A DNA stretch of 64,000 nt from JBGPTF01 sp041490445 (lineage in GTDB: Bacteria; Acidobacteriota; Terriglobia; Acidiferrales; UBA7541): assembly GCA_041490445.1 (NCBI GenBank), contig JBGPTF010000003.1:1-64000 (forward strand), read 5' to 3'. Of the stretch, positions 42,558-52,126 are shown one piece after another; positions within the stretch are counted from its first letter, which is position 1, and each line of letters begins with the position of its first letter. Both the position numbers and the translations under genes were made by a program. A model generated the notes under the pieces. The model was not told the DNA's origin, did not search any database, and was given only the letters and a program-made list of their open reading frames with translations.

Positions 42558-44048
42558 ATGAGACACCCTTTTAAGCGCGCGCTTCTGAGGAATAGCCTGT
42601 TGGCAGGACTGCTTTCGAGCGTGCTTCTGCTACCCCTGTTCATCGGGAGAATTACCCGTGCGCAGGCGGCCGCCGGCTCTTCCACGACACCGGCCACGAC
42701 GGAGAAGGACCAGACGGATCTCGCCGTCACAGTGTACAACTCGAACCTCGCCCTCGTGCGCGATGTGCGCCAGCTCAATCTGCCTTCGGGCACATTCGCG
42801 CTGCGCTTTGAGGATGTCGCCTCGGCGATCATGCCCGCCACGGTGCATTTCCGCTCGCTTTCGGAACCGGATCGCCTCAGCGTTCTCGAACAAAACTACG
42901 AATACGACCTGCTCGATCCGCAGAAACTCCTGCAGAAATACGTCGGCCGTGAACTTACGCTCGTGCGCCGCGTGCAGGAAGGCGGCACCACGAAGTGGGA
43001 AGAAGTGAAGGCCACGCTGCTCGCGGACAACAGCGGCCCGGTCTGGAAAATCGGCAATGAGATCGTCACGGGGATGTCCGCCGATTCGTATCGCTTCCCG
43101 GAGCTGCCGGGCAATCTGTACAGCCGGCCGACGCTCGTTTGGTCGCTCGAAAACAAGGGTGGGCGCGCGCAGCGCGTCGAGGCGTCCTATCTGACGAACA
43201 ATGTCAACTGGAGCGCGGATTACGTCCTCACGGTCGCGCGCGACGAGAAATCGGCCGACCTCGACGGCTGGGTGACGCTCGTGAATGCGAGCGGCGCCGC
43301 CTACCACAACGCGCGATTGCAACTCGTTGCTGGACAGGTTCACCGCGCGACTCCGCAAGGGGGCCGGGCATACCTGGAGAGCGACATGATGGCCAAGTCT
43401 GCGAACGCGCCACCCCCCTTCGCGCAGGAAAACTTTTCCGAATATCACCTCTACACGCTCGACCGGCACACCACGATTGAAAACAACGAATCGAAACAGA
43501 TCAGTCTGCTCAACGGTACGGGTGTTCCCATCGAAAAAGTGTTTGTCGTTCAGGGCCAGCAGTATTACTACCGCGCGGCGCAGCCGGGTTCACCGTGGAA
43601 GCAGGCGGTGCAGGTCTTCTACCGCTTCAAAAACGAGCAGAAGGCAGGGCTCGGCATGCCGCTCCCCGCGGGCACCGTGCGCGTCTATCAGGCGGATTCG
43701 AAAGGCAGCTTGCAGTTCGTCGGGGAAGACGCCATCGACCACACGCCGAAGGATGAGAAAGTCGAGCTCCACGTCGGCGACGCATTCGACATCGTCGCCG
43801 AGCGCAAGCAGACGGACTATCGCAGAATCTCCGACCGTGTCTACGAGATGGAATTCGAGATTGCGATCCGCAACCACAAGGATTCGGCGGTCACTGTCGA
43901 AGTGCGTGAGCCGCTGAACGGGGATTGGGAAGTGCTCCAGTCCACACACAAGTGGACGAAGCTGGATGCCTTCACCCTGGGATTCAACGTTCCGGTGGAC
44001 GCGAATGGCACTTCGGTGCTCGACTATCGCGTCCGCGTGCGCTGGTAG
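42558..44048 (+). CDS. DUF4139 domain-containing secreted protein
   Basis: 496 residues from the ATG with GGAGG seven bases upstream; an earlier in-frame Met is less likely. Signal peptide at residues 1-38. VYNSNLALVRDVRQL...LRFEDVASAIMPATVHFRSL and the later YLTNNVNWSADYVLTVARDEKSADLDGWVTLVNASG are the DUF4139 signature, and the C-terminal KHKD... style region (EIAIRNHKDSAVTVEVREPL) completes it. The function of this family is unknown; it is periplasmic or surface-associated. It starts 104 bases after the anti-sigma gene and is probably in the same transcript or its target. Confidence 0.85.
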   Translation: MRHPFKRALLRNSLLAGLLSSVLLLPLFIGRITRAQAAAGSSTTPATTEKDQTDLAVTVYNSNLALVRDVRQLNLPSGTFALRFEDVASAIMPATVHFRSLSEPDRLSVLEQNYEYDLLDPQKLLQKYVGRELTLVRRVQEGGTTKWEEVKATLLADNSGPVWKIGNEIVTGMSADSYRFPELPGNLYSRPTLVWSLENKGGRAQRVEASYLTNNVNWSADYVLTVARDEKSADLDGWVTLVNASGAAYHNARLQLVAGQVHRATPQGGRAYLESDMMAKSANAPPPFAQENFSEYHLYTLDRHTTIENNESKQISLLNGTGVPIEKVFVVQGQQYYYRAAQPGSPWKQAVQVFYRFKNEQKAGLGMPLPAGTVRVYQADSKGSLQFVGEDAIDHTPKDEKVELHVGDAFDIVAERKQTDYRRISDRVYEMEFEIAIRNHKDSAVTVEVREPLNGDWEVLQSTHKWTKLDAFTLGFNVPVDANGTSVLDYRVRVRW

Positions 44049-44158
44049 CACGCGGCCTGCGCACCTTCGTCATTCTGAGGGCCGACTCGGCCGGCCCGAA
44101 CAATCCCTCCTGCGCGAGCAAGGCATGTAACGGTGGCCTCTCGCCGGTTCTTTATCTT

Positions 44159-45124
44159 TCAAGGAAGATCCATGCGCAACCACGTGTCCGCTGGGACCGG
44201 AATCCTCTTGTGCCCCTCCAACTCTTCCGCGGTTCTCAAAATATCGGGGCGCGAAAAGAATTTGAAGAAATCCCACGCGCCGTATTTCTTCGTCAGGTCA
44301 GGAAGGACGGTTTCCACCAGCGCATCCCCGGACTTCCCATCTGCCTGTGCCTTGCCGACCGCCGTTCGAAGGTAAACCAGGTAATCCTGGAAATTCGCTA
44401 CGTCCGCGGCCTTGCCAACGTCGCCATGGCCGGGCACAAACGTTGCCGATTCCTCGCGGCGCGGCAGCTTCTCAAGCGTGCTGACCCAGTCGCGCGTGTT
44501 CGCATCAATCAGGTTCGGGAGCGTGTCCTTCCAGAACAAGTCGCCGCAGAACACCACGCTTGCGTCGGGCACGATCACGACCGAATCGCCGCCGGTATGG
44601 CCCGGCATAAAACGGACTGAAAGGCGCCGCGTGCCGAGATACAGGTCCACCCCCTCGTCGTACACGATCTGCGGCTCGCCGAGCGATTCCACCATCGCCT
44701 TCTGTTCCGGTGTGATCTTTGCGCCGAAGAACTTCAGGTTTTCCGTGCGAATCCATGTGCGCACGTTGCGATGGGCCACGATCATCGCGCCGGCCTCGGC
44801 GAACACGTTGTTGCCCGCCACGTGGTCCAGGTGATAGTGCGTGTTGATGACAAAACGGATCGGCAGGTTTGTGCGCTTCCGAATTTCCGCGAGCAATTGC
44901 CGCGCCGCCTCCGGGTTCACAAATGTGTCCACCACGGCGACGCTGTCGCTGCCGATGATGAATCCCGCGTTCGCGCCGGCGCTCCCCTGCGCCCCGGAAA
45001 TTGCCGCCCACACGTTTTCACCGACCGGCTTCAGCGTAAATGGTGCAGGGGCGTCCGCCGCCGCTGCTGCCGTTGCAAAGCACGCCGCGAGCCAGAGCGC
45101 ACCAGCAAGCATTTTGAATCTCAC
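44159..45124 (-). CDS. Metallo-beta-lactamase-fold hydrolase, exported
   Basis: 321 residues from a GTG start with GAGGAG six bases upstream. Signal peptide at residues 1-23. The metal site motif THYHLDHVAGN (about residues 118-128) is followed by MPGHTGGDSVVI and GDLFWKDTLPNLID, and a final PGHGDVGK. This is the class B/glyoxalase II-like fold of the SoxH/quinoprotein-relay group with two metal ions. The substrate is unknown. It ends 111 bases from the convergent DUF4139 gene. Confidence 0.87.
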   Translation of the reverse strand: MRFKMLAGALWLAACFATAAAAADAPAPFTLKPVGENVWAAISGAQGSAGANAGFIIGSDSVAVVDTFVNPEAARQLLAEIRKRTNLPIRFVINTHYHLDHVAGNNVFAEAGAMIVAHRNVRTWIRTENLKFFGAKITPEQKAMVESLGEPQIVYDEGVDLYLGTRRLSVRFMPGHTGGDSVVIVPDASVVFCGDLFWKDTLPNLIDANTRDWVSTLEKLPRREESATFVPGHGDVGKAADVANFQDYLVYLRTAVGKAQADGKSGDALVETVLPDLTKKYGAWDFFKFFSRPDILRTAEELEGHKRIPVPADTWLRMDLP

Positions 45125-45211
45125 GTTTCTCTCCTCGTTGATTACGGTTGATCAGGCCGGGCGCAGCCGTTTTGTTTCAGAGCCGCGCGCCTCTGCAATT
45201 GCGGCGCCATT

Positions 45212-46030
45212 CTACCTTTGAAGCTTCGCCAGTTCCTGCGCGAAAACCGGATTTTCGGGAAATTCCTGATGCAAATCAGCAAGAAGGCCCCGCGCAAGGC
45301 CGGGTTGTTTTTCACGCAGGGCCGCGAGCGCCAGCATTACCTTTGCAAACGGCTGCAAATAATGCCCGTGCTCTGCTGCCTGCTGGAGCTGGCTCATCCC
45401 CTTTTGGCGGTCCCCGTGAATCCCGCCGAACCAGAGGAACGCGCGCTTGTAGGCGGGCATGCAGCCGATGATGTAATTCGCCGCACCGAGCGCCAGGTAC
45501 GCATCCTGCATGCCCGGGTCCACGGCGAGCAGTTTGCCCGCCGCATCTTCCGCCTCGCGAATCAGGTGCAGGCTGGCAAACTGGCGCTTGGCCACCAGCG
45601 CGTCGTAATCTGCTTCCATTCCCGCCGCCAGCGTGAGGACGAATAATCCTTGCACGTCGCGGGCGTTCGATTTCAGCCGCTGCTGCGCGAGTTCGCGAGC
45701 GCGCCGGTTCGCCGCCAAGAAGCCCTTGCGGCGGGCTTCATCCGGCTTGCCTTCCACCCCGCCTAACAATTTCTTGTCGTCGAGAAAGAAGGAAGACGTG
45801 AAGACGCCCTTGTCGTTCAATTCTTCGAACAGGTAACTGGCCGCAATCGCCGCCTCTCCGAGCGGGTCGTCCGGATGCTCGCGCAGGAAGTTGGAGAATT
45901 CCTCGCGCGCGTCCCCGAACTTCAGCTCGTACATCCGGTGAAAGCCCGCGTCGAGCTGCGGCTGTGTCTGCGCCGTGGCTGATGGGGCCAGCGCCGCAGC
46001 GGCGATGATCATGAGCGATAGAAGTTTCAT
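45212..46030 (-). CDS. Exported TPR-like protein
   Basis: 272 residues with a signal peptide (residues 1-20, LMIIAAAALAPSATA). Helical repeats such as FHRMYELKFGDAREEFSNFLREHPDD, AYLALGAANYIIG and QPFAKVMLALAALREKQPGLARGLLADLHQEFP are tetratricopeptide-like. It probably holds protein partners in the periplasm. It overlaps the flavoprotein gene by four bases (ATGA), making it the last gene of the polyketide operon, although its link to lipid synthesis is not known. Confidence 0.8.
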   Translation of the reverse strand: MKLLSLMIIAAAALAPSATAQTQPQLDAGFHRMYELKFGDAREEFSNFLREHPDDPLGEAAIAASYLFEELNDKGVFTSSFFLDDKKLLGGVEGKPDEARRKGFLAANRRARELAQQRLKSNARDVQGLFVLTLAAGMEADYDALVAKRQFASLHLIREAEDAAGKLLAVDPGMQDAYLALGAANYIIGCMPAYKRAFLWFGGIHGDRQKGMSQLQQAAEHGHYLQPFAKVMLALAALREKQPGLARGLLADLHQEFPENPVFAQELAKLQR

Positions 46031-47244
46031 GCGGGTGGCGAATTGTGGAGTGGAGCAGCTCGCTCGAGTGATGGACGCAGCGTTTGTTTCCTGTTGACGC
46101 TCTTCCGGCGAACAGCTGAGAATCCCGTCAAGCGTCGCACGCCGCCAGCCACCCCGATCAAATGAGAAAACAACGTAGGGAAGTTTCGAAGGATACGCAG
46201 AGCACCTCGGGCAAGCATCGGGCGGTCGGCCAGCCAGAGGACCGCCTGCGTCAGGGCCGCATAATCATGGAGCATTGCTCGCCGCTGCCGGTCAAATGTC
46301 GCCAGCCAATCGTCCACGCGCTCCGGCGAGTCACAATAGAATTCCGCGAGTAACTCGGCGGACATCAGTGCCTGCGACATCCCGCCACCGGTGATGGGAT
46401 CGAGGAATCCTGCCGCGTCACCGAGTAGCACGGCGCCCGGAACAACGCCTGCCCGCGCACGTCCGGAGAGCGGAGAAATGCACTGCAACTCTGAAACCTG
46501 TTCGGCGCCTTCCAGGCGCGCCGCGAGTTCCGGCTCGGCCAGCCTCCACCGGCGAAACGTTCGTTCGATCGGCTCACCAAGCGGCCCGGCATCCGCGAGG
46601 CCCGCCACGAGGATTTCGCCACCCGGCAGCGGCGTCACGTATAACTCGTGACCACGCGCTAGGAATACGTCCACCCACGGCGGCTGCGCTTGCTCGGGCG
46701 CCAGACGAAAATGCGTGCGCACACCGAATCGTTTGCGACGCGGCGGCGTGTCCAGTCCGAGGGATTGTCGGAGACGCGAATGCACACCGTCGGCGGCCAC
46801 CACCAGCCTCGCCCGGCGAGGTTCGCCTTGGACGAGCAAGCCCGCGACGCGGCCTTGTTCGAGCAGCGGCGCTTCGACGCGTGTTCCCGTGTGCGCGCGA
46901 ACGTTTGGCGTCGCAACTGCGGCGGAGAACAGTGCGCGGTCCAACTGTCTGCGGCGCTGTCCCAGGCCAACAGCAGAAATCCCCGCAGTGTGCGGAAACC
47001 GCCCTGCCGCAACCAGGTCGCCGGAGTGATACCGCACTCCGTAGAACGGAGTGCCGCCAACTGTTTCCGCTACCCCCAGGCGCTCCAAAACCCCCACGCC
47101 CGCGGGCATCAATCCTTCTCCGCAGGGTTTTTCTTTTGGGAATTTCCCGCTCTCGAAGATCTCGACGGTGAAGCCGGCGCGGCCCAGCAGGATGGCGAGC
47201 GCCGACCCTGCGATTCCACCACCGGCAATCACGACATCTGTCAT
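46027..47244 (-). CDS. FAD-dependent oxidoreductase of the geranylgeranyl-reductase/UbiH-like group
   Basis: 405 residues from MTDVVIAGGGIAGSA, with a GGGGGG ribosome site. Motifs: dinucleotide fold GGGIAGSALAILLGRAG (8-24), FPKEKPCGEGLMP, and GDAAGFLDPITGGGMSQALMSAELLAE. In Streptomyces srsABC the third gene encodes a flavoprotein that oxidises methylated alkylresorcinols. The same order here (type III PKS, ICMT-like methyltransferase, flavoprotein) suggests that it hydroxylates or oxidises the phenolic lipid to a quinone. A role as a reductase of isoprenoid chains is the main alternative. Confidence 0.85.
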   Translation of the reverse strand: MTDVVIAGGGIAGSALAILLGRAGFTVEIFESGKFPKEKPCGEGLMPAGVGVLERLGVAETVGGTPFYGVRYHSGDLVAAGRFPHTAGISAVGLGQRRRQLDRALFSAAVATPNVRAHTGTRVEAPLLEQGRVAGLLVQGEPRRARLVVAADGVHSRLRQSLGLDTPPRRKRFGVRTHFRLAPEQAQPPWVDVFLARGHELYVTPLPGGEILVAGLADAGPLGEPIERTFRRWRLAEPELAARLEGAEQVSELQCISPLSGRARAGVVPGAVLLGDAAGFLDPITGGGMSQALMSAELLAEFYCDSPERVDDWLATFDRQRRAMLHDYAALTQAVLWLADRPMLARGALRILRNFPTLFSHLIGVAGGVRRLTGFSAVRRKSVNRKQTLRPSLERAAPLHNSPPA

Positions 47245-47287
47245 CTGTTTCCCCCCAACCTTTGTGACGGAGTTTCGCTGCGACTCC

Positions 47288-47860
47288 TCAGAAAAGCCTC
47301 GGCAAGAAACGCGGCTTCGATCCCATGGCCGCCACATACTCAGGGACTCCTCGCAGAGTGCTCTCCTCGACTTCCAGGCGCCGGCGCAGTATCCAGATAT
47401 TAGCGATTGTTCCCACTGCCGCGGTCAGCCAGGCTGTGTGAATCAGCGGCAACGCAATCAATTCAAGAACAACGGCCACGTAGTTCGGATGCCGGACCCA
47501 GCGGTACGGTCCGCGCGTAACGACGCCGAGCCGGGCCGACGCCATCACTTCCACGTTCCAGTGCTCGCTCATGCTATGGATCACCCACCACCGCATTGCG
47601 TTGGCGAGGACGAACAAGACTCCCATGGTCCAAGCCAGCGCCGGGATCAGGGGCCTGTTCAAGAACACAACTTCGAGTCCGGCCGCGAGCAACACGCTGG
47701 CGTGCAGTAGGACCATCCACCGGAAATGCGGCTCGCGAATCTTGACGGCGCCGCGCGCGGCCAGCAACCGCTGGTTCCGTTTGGAAACGACCAGCTCGAC
47801 GCAGCGTCCCAGTCCTACCGCAGCGAGCAGGAGGCAATACGCAACTCGATCTATGCCCAT
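47288..47860 (-). CDS. Isoprenylcysteine carboxyl methyltransferase-like membrane methyltransferase
   Basis: 190 residues, several membrane helices. The C-terminal catalytic pattern GPYRWVRHPNYVAVVLEL and a later RRRLEVEE are the ICMT family hallmark and bind S-adenosylmethionine. In srsB-type enzymes the same fold methylates alkylresorcinols or alkylpyrones, not proteins. It starts within the end of the polyketide synthase gene (10-base overlap), so translation is coupled. The gene order supports an SrsB-like role. Confidence 0.86.
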   Translation of the reverse strand: MGIDRVAYCLLLAAVGLGRCVELVVSKRNQRLLAARGAVKIREPHFRWMVLLHASVLLAAGLEVVFLNRPLIPALAWTMGVLFVLANAMRWWVIHSMSEHWNVEVMASARLGVVTRGPYRWVRHPNYVAVVLELIALPLIHTAWLTAAVGTIANIWILRRRLEVEESTLRGVPEYVAAMGSKPRFLPRLF

Positions 47861-48966
47861 CGCAGCAAAAGCATCTCCGCGCTGAAGCCCGGGCCGAAGG
47901 CGGACAACAGGCCGTAGTCGCCGGGCGCCACCTTCCGTTTCGTCTGCCATTCGTGCAGCACGAACAACACGCTCGCGCTCGATAGATTGCCGTACTCGCG
48001 CAGCACATCCCACGAAGGCTGCGTTTGTTCGCGGCGCAGCCCCAGCTCTTCTTCGATGTAGGAGAGGAGCTTCTGACCTCCCGGGTGAAAAACGAAAGCC
48101 GAGATTTGCTCGCGCATCAACGAATGGCGTTCGAGAAATCCGGAGAGCAATTCCTTGATCTTGCCGCGGATAAGTTGCGGAACATCTTTCGAGAGCACGA
48201 TGTGGAAGCCGCTGTCCTTCAGCAGAAAGCCCATCGCATCGAGCGAATGCGGAAACAGATAACTCTGCGAATCCAGAATCTGCGGCCCGTGGCTGTCGCC
48301 GCCGGAGATCACCGCCGCGGCGGCCCCGTCGCCGAACAACGCGCAAGAAATCAGATTGGCCTGCGAGATGTCTTTCCGCTGGAACGTCAGTGTCGGCAAC
48401 TCGACGGAGACCAGCAGGACATTGCGCTCGGGAAATGCCCGCAGGTATTCCCACGCGCGCGAAAGGCCTGCGGCGCCCGCGGCGCAGCCCAGTTCGGTGA
48501 TGGGCAGCCGGCGGACGTCGCTTCGGAATCCCAGGTCGTTGATGAGGTAAGCGTCGAGCGAGGGGATCATGACACCCGTGCAGGAGACGGTGATGAAGAG
48601 ATCGATGTCCGCCGGCTTCATTCCCGCGCGCGTCAGGGCCTCGCAGGCAACCTGCCGCCCCAATCGGATCGAGTGCTCTCGATACTCTTCGTTGATCTGC
48701 GCCAGTGGCCGCGGCTCGATGACGTAGTCGAGCGGGAAGATGCTGTAACGCTGTTTCACTTGCGAATGGTCCACCACCGCCATGATCGCGTTCAGGCGCC
48801 GCGGCTCGAGCGTGAAGACGCGCTGCATGTACTGCTTCACCTCCTCGCGCGCCATGACATAGGGAGGGACGGTCGTGGCAGTCGAGCGAATCGTGATTCG
48901 TCCGGCCGCCGCGCCCGCTGGAGTGGTGGAATGTGTGTGCTCGCGTGGTGAAGGGCTCGGACTCAT
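47851..48966 (-). CDS. Type III polyketide synthase (chalcone/stilbene synthase family)
   Basis: 371 residues. The catalytic triad is complete: C129 in FITVSCTGVMIP, H294 in VFHPGGQKLL and N327 in REYGNLSSAS. The family loads an acyl-CoA or fatty acid and extends it with malonyl-CoA to alkylresorcinols or alkylpyrones. It starts with a four-base ATGA overlap from the YceI gene, and is followed by an ICMT-like methyltransferase and a flavoprotein, as in srsABC, so a long-chain phenolic lipid or quinone is the expected product. The length matches bacterial ArsB/SrsA-type enzymes. Confidence 0.92.
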   Translation of the reverse strand: MSPSPSPREHTHSTTPAGAAAGRITIRSTATTVPPYVMAREEVKQYMQRVFTLEPRRLNAIMAVVDHSQVKQRYSIFPLDYVIEPRPLAQINEEYREHSIRLGRQVACEALTRAGMKPADIDLFITVSCTGVMIPSLDAYLINDLGFRSDVRRLPITELGCAAGAAGLSRAWEYLRAFPERNVLLVSVELPTLTFQRKDISQANLISCALFGDGAAAAVISGGDSHGPQILDSQSYLFPHSLDAMGFLLKDSGFHIVLSKDVPQLIRGKIKELLSGFLERHSLMREQISAFVFHPGGQKLLSYIEEELGLRREQTQPSWDVLREYGNLSSASVLFVLHEWQTKRKVAPGDYGLLSAFGPGFSAEMLLLRWA

Positions 48967-49559
48967 GATTTCCCCGCTACGGCGATTTCAAACTCGATTT
49001 TGACTTCGTTTTTTACTTTGACCGTTCCCCCGGCCACGCTCACCGGCTTCATGCCGAAGTCGCGCTGGCTGACGATGGCCGAGCCCCGGAACTTTCCGTC
49101 TTTCTTCGTCACCCGCACGCGGATCGGGCGCGCCTGTCCATGAAGGTTCAGTTCTCCTTCCACCGTCCACTCATCGGCCCGCTGCTTTTCAATCCGCGTG
49201 GAGTGAAACCGGATCTCCGGGTACCGCGCCACATCGAGGACCTCCGGGCCTTCCATCGTTTTCTGAACTGCATTGCGGTCGCTCGCGGAGGCATCGCGGT
49301 CGATCACGCGAAGCTTCGCGGCGTCCAAATGCAGTTCCACCGACGGGTTGTTCGATTCGTTCACCGTGCCGCCGGCAATCGGAGCCTCAATCTCGTGGTC
49401 GTGACCAAAAGCCGAAAAGAATCCCGTACGATGGACGTGCACCCGGAGGAAAGACTTCTGCGCATCAATGGTATGTCCCTGGGCAAGCAGGGGCATGCTA
49501 CCCAAGAGGCAGACAAAAAGGAACGCCCCTGCCGAAGCAATGATCCCGGTTTGTTTCAT
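48963..49559 (-). CDS. YceI-family periplasmic lipid-binding protein
   Basis: 198 residues with a signal peptide (residues 6-26). The lipocalin-like YceI domain is recognisable from KSFLRVHVHRTGFFSAFGHDHEI, WTVEGELNLHG and SAIVSQRDFGMKPVSV. YceI proteins bind long isoprenoid or amphipathic lipids in a barrel. As the first gene of the operon with a type III PKS, a methyltransferase and a flavoprotein, it may bind or carry the phenolic lipid or quinone made by them; that is inference. Confidence 0.87.
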   Translation of the reverse strand: MKQTGIIASAGAFLFVCLLGSMPLLAQGHTIDAQKSFLRVHVHRTGFFSAFGHDHEIEAPIAGGTVNESNNPSVELHLDAAKLRVIDRDASASDRNAVQKTMEGPEVLDVARYPEIRFHSTRIEKQRADEWTVEGELNLHGQARPIRVRVTKKDGKFRGSAIVSQRDFGMKPVSVAGGTVKVKNEVKIEFEIAVAGKS

Positions 49560-49756
49560 GGAAGGCCCTTCTACTCTCTGTCCGGTTTCGATGCTCCACC
49601 GCGCCCGATGGTTGCGAAATCATTACGTCAGCCCCGTGGGATTCGTCCACATCCTTTCGTTTCGGATGCGACGGGGCCGCCACGAACCGGCGGTGGTGCG
49701 CCGCGTTCCGCAGATCACTGAAGAAGGACCCTTCGTGAGGCCCGGCGAAAACGCGA

Positions 49757-52012
49757 TTATTGTAGGTTTACCAGGAAAAACTTCGTCACGCGCTGGAACA
49801 ATTGGATGCGCGCAGGCGGATCGCTGATCGGGTGGCCGCGTCCTGGATAGATAGCAATCTCGGCGTACTTGTCCGCCTCAATCAGCCGGTCGGCCAGTTC
49901 GGCCGTATTGCCGAAGTGCACGTTGTCGTCGCCGGTGCCGTGCGCGATGAGGAGCTTGCCCTTCAGCTGGTTCGCATGATTCACCGGTGAAGAGTTCTTG
50001 TAGCCGTCCGGATTTTCCTGCGGCCGTCCCATGTACCGCTCTGTGTAGATCGTGTCGTACTGCCGCCAGTCGGTCACCGGCGCGCCCGCGAAGCCCGCCT
50101 TGAATACATCCGGGGCGTTGAACATCGCGTTCAGCGTCATGAAGCCGCCGTAGCTCCAGCCCCAGATGCCCATCCTCGTGCCGTCCACATACGGCAGTGA
50201 GTTCAAATAGCGCACCCCCGCGAGCTGATCGCTGAGCTCGATTTCGCCGAAATGGTGATAGATCGGCGTCTCGAATTCGTGGCCGCGCCCAGCGCTGCCG
50301 CGATTGTCGAGCGTGAAAATGACGAATCCTTTTTCGGCCATCATCTGATCCCACAGTGCGTTTTGCCCGCCCCACGCATTCCGAACCGCTTGCACGCCCG
50401 GCCCGCCGTACAGATACACGATCACCGGATACTTCCGTGCCGGATCGAAATCGGGCGGGCGGATCATCATCGCCTGCAGCGGCGTCCCATCATCGGCCTT
50501 GAGACTCAGAAACTCCGCCGGCGAAAGGTGATATTCGGCGAGTTCCGCCACCCGATTCTCGTTCAGCGCCGCGAGGAGCGTCCCGTCGGTGCGGCGGACG
50601 TCCTGCCGCGGCGGCGTGATCTGCGTGGAGTGCGTATCCACGAACGCGTCGGTGGACGGCGAGATGTTCGCCGAATGCACGCCCGGCTCATTCGTAATCT
50701 GCTCGATCTTCTTGTCAGCGAGCGAGACGCGATACAGTTGCGTTTCCTCCGCCTCCGCGCGGCTCGAAAGGAAATAGACGTAGCCGCGGCGCTCGTCCAC
50801 CGCCGGGTGGTTCACCGCACCCGGGCCGAACCCTTGCGTGCCCACGATGCTCCAGTTGCCCTGCGCCAACTGCTCGATCAAATTCCCGCTGATGTCATAG
50901 AGGTACAAATGACGGAAGCCGCTGCGTTCGCTCGACCAGAGGAACCGCTTGCCGTCGGCGAAAATGTAGAGGTCGTCCTGGATGTTGATCCAGTATTTGT
51001 CCGTCTCCGTAACGATGGGGCGTGCGGCGCCGCTGGTCGAATCGGCGAGCATCAGGTCGAGCCTGTTCTGTGCGCGATTCAGCCGTTCCACCAGCAGGCG
51101 CTCGCTGTCCGGCAGCCATTCGACGCGCGGCAGATAATTTTCTTTGTCGTCGCCGGTGTCGACCCACTGCGTCTTGCCGCCGCTCGCGCTCACCACCCCG
51201 AGCCGCACGACCGGGTTCGGGTCGCCCGCTTTGGGATAACTTTCCATCTGCGTCTCTCCTGTATAGGAGAGATAGTTGACGATCGGATATTTCGTCACCG
51301 GCCGCTCGTCCATTTCGAGGAATGCGATTCGCGACGAATCGGGCGACCACCAGTAGGCCGTGTGCAGGTCGAGTTCTTCCGGGTACACCCAGTCGAGCTC
51401 GCCTTCGAGAATGTCCTCGTTTCCGCCGCGCGTTACCTGCGTTTCCTTGCTGCCATCGGCGCTCACCACCCACACGTTGTGCCCGCGGAGGAAACTCACC
51501 CAGTGGCTGTCCGGCGAGATCTTCGCGTCCTGGATCGGCTCATCCTTCAGAAGCAGGCTCGTGGACTCCTGCGTCCGCAGGTCGTACCACACGAGGCTCG
51601 ACTCGCCCGCAAGCAGCAGGGCGCTGCCGTCGGGCGCCCACGAATAGCGCTGGGGCGGAACCCGGCCGAGGCCGGTCCGCTGCGTTGCCGGTCCCTTCGG
51701 CGAGGGCAGGAGCGATGCCAGCTTTTCCACACCCACCAGCACACGCTTCTCGCCGGTCGCGACGTCCATGGTCACAATTTCGTTTTTGCCCGCGACGCGG
51801 CGGAAATAGCTCAACTGCCTTCCGTCCGGGCTCCATTCGATTCCCTGCGTAAGCGAACCGCTCAGGCTCGGCCGGCCCCAGATGCGTTCCACGGTGAGCT
51901 GTTTGGCGCCTGGCGCCGCTTGTGCCCGCACTGGCGCCGCGGCGAAGCTGGAAAGAAAAAGTGCGGCGAGTGCCGCCAGACGAATTGCACGGCGAGATTT
52001 CGGAAGGAACAT
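49757..52012 (-). CDS. S9-family prolyl oligopeptidase (dipeptidyl-peptidase IV-like), exported
   Basis: 751 residues with a signal peptide (residues 10-32) and a GAGGAGG ribosome site. An N-terminal beta-propeller (DGRQLSYFRR, LSYTGETQMESYPKAGDPN, WSSERSGFRHLYLYD) precedes an alpha/beta-hydrolase domain. The nucleophile lies in GWSYGGF, the Asp in GTGDDNVHF and the His in PGRGHPISD. It cleaves peptides after Pro or similar, in the periplasm. The complete triad and length match DPP IV-type enzymes. No operon partner is evident. Confidence 0.93.
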   Translation of the reverse strand: MFLPKSRRAIRLAALAALFLSSFAAAPVRAQAAPGAKQLTVERIWGRPSLSGSLTQGIEWSPDGRQLSYFRRVAGKNEIVTMDVATGEKRVLVGVEKLASLLPSPKGPATQRTGLGRVPPQRYSWAPDGSALLLAGESSLVWYDLRTQESTSLLLKDEPIQDAKISPDSHWVSFLRGHNVWVVSADGSKETQVTRGGNEDILEGELDWVYPEELDLHTAYWWSPDSSRIAFLEMDERPVTKYPIVNYLSYTGETQMESYPKAGDPNPVVRLGVVSASGGKTQWVDTGDDKENYLPRVEWLPDSERLLVERLNRAQNRLDLMLADSTSGAARPIVTETDKYWINIQDDLYIFADGKRFLWSSERSGFRHLYLYDISGNLIEQLAQGNWSIVGTQGFGPGAVNHPAVDERRGYVYFLSSRAEAEETQLYRVSLADKKIEQITNEPGVHSANISPSTDAFVDTHSTQITPPRQDVRRTDGTLLAALNENRVAELAEYHLSPAEFLSLKADDGTPLQAMMIRPPDFDPARKYPVIVYLYGGPGVQAVRNAWGGQNALWDQMMAEKGFVIFTLDNRGSAGRGHEFETPIYHHFGEIELSDQLAGVRYLNSLPYVDGTRMGIWGWSYGGFMTLNAMFNAPDVFKAGFAGAPVTDWRQYDTIYTERYMGRPQENPDGYKNSSPVNHANQLKGKLLIAHGTGDDNVHFGNTAELADRLIEADKYAEIAIYPGRGHPISDPPARIQLFQRVTKFFLVNLQ

Positions 52013-52126
52013 CGCTGCCTCCTCGGGAAGCGCGCCATTCTATCGCGCGCTCGCAAGAACCGGAAGCGATTCGCTCGGCGAAGGCAGTGCGGAGAAATTG
52101 TGCGCGAGGAGACTTGCAGTTGCGGT

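Noticed and set aside
41152..42561. 469-codon open frame in another frame of the anti-sigma gene
   Set aside because: Arg/Gly/Ser-rich shadow; the overlapping frame has the zinc finger, membrane helix and propeller motifs.
44069..44105. GC-rich dyad between the convergent DUF4139 and metallo-hydrolase genes as a terminator
   Set aside because: The stem is short and has no T-run on either side, so a terminator cannot be claimed.
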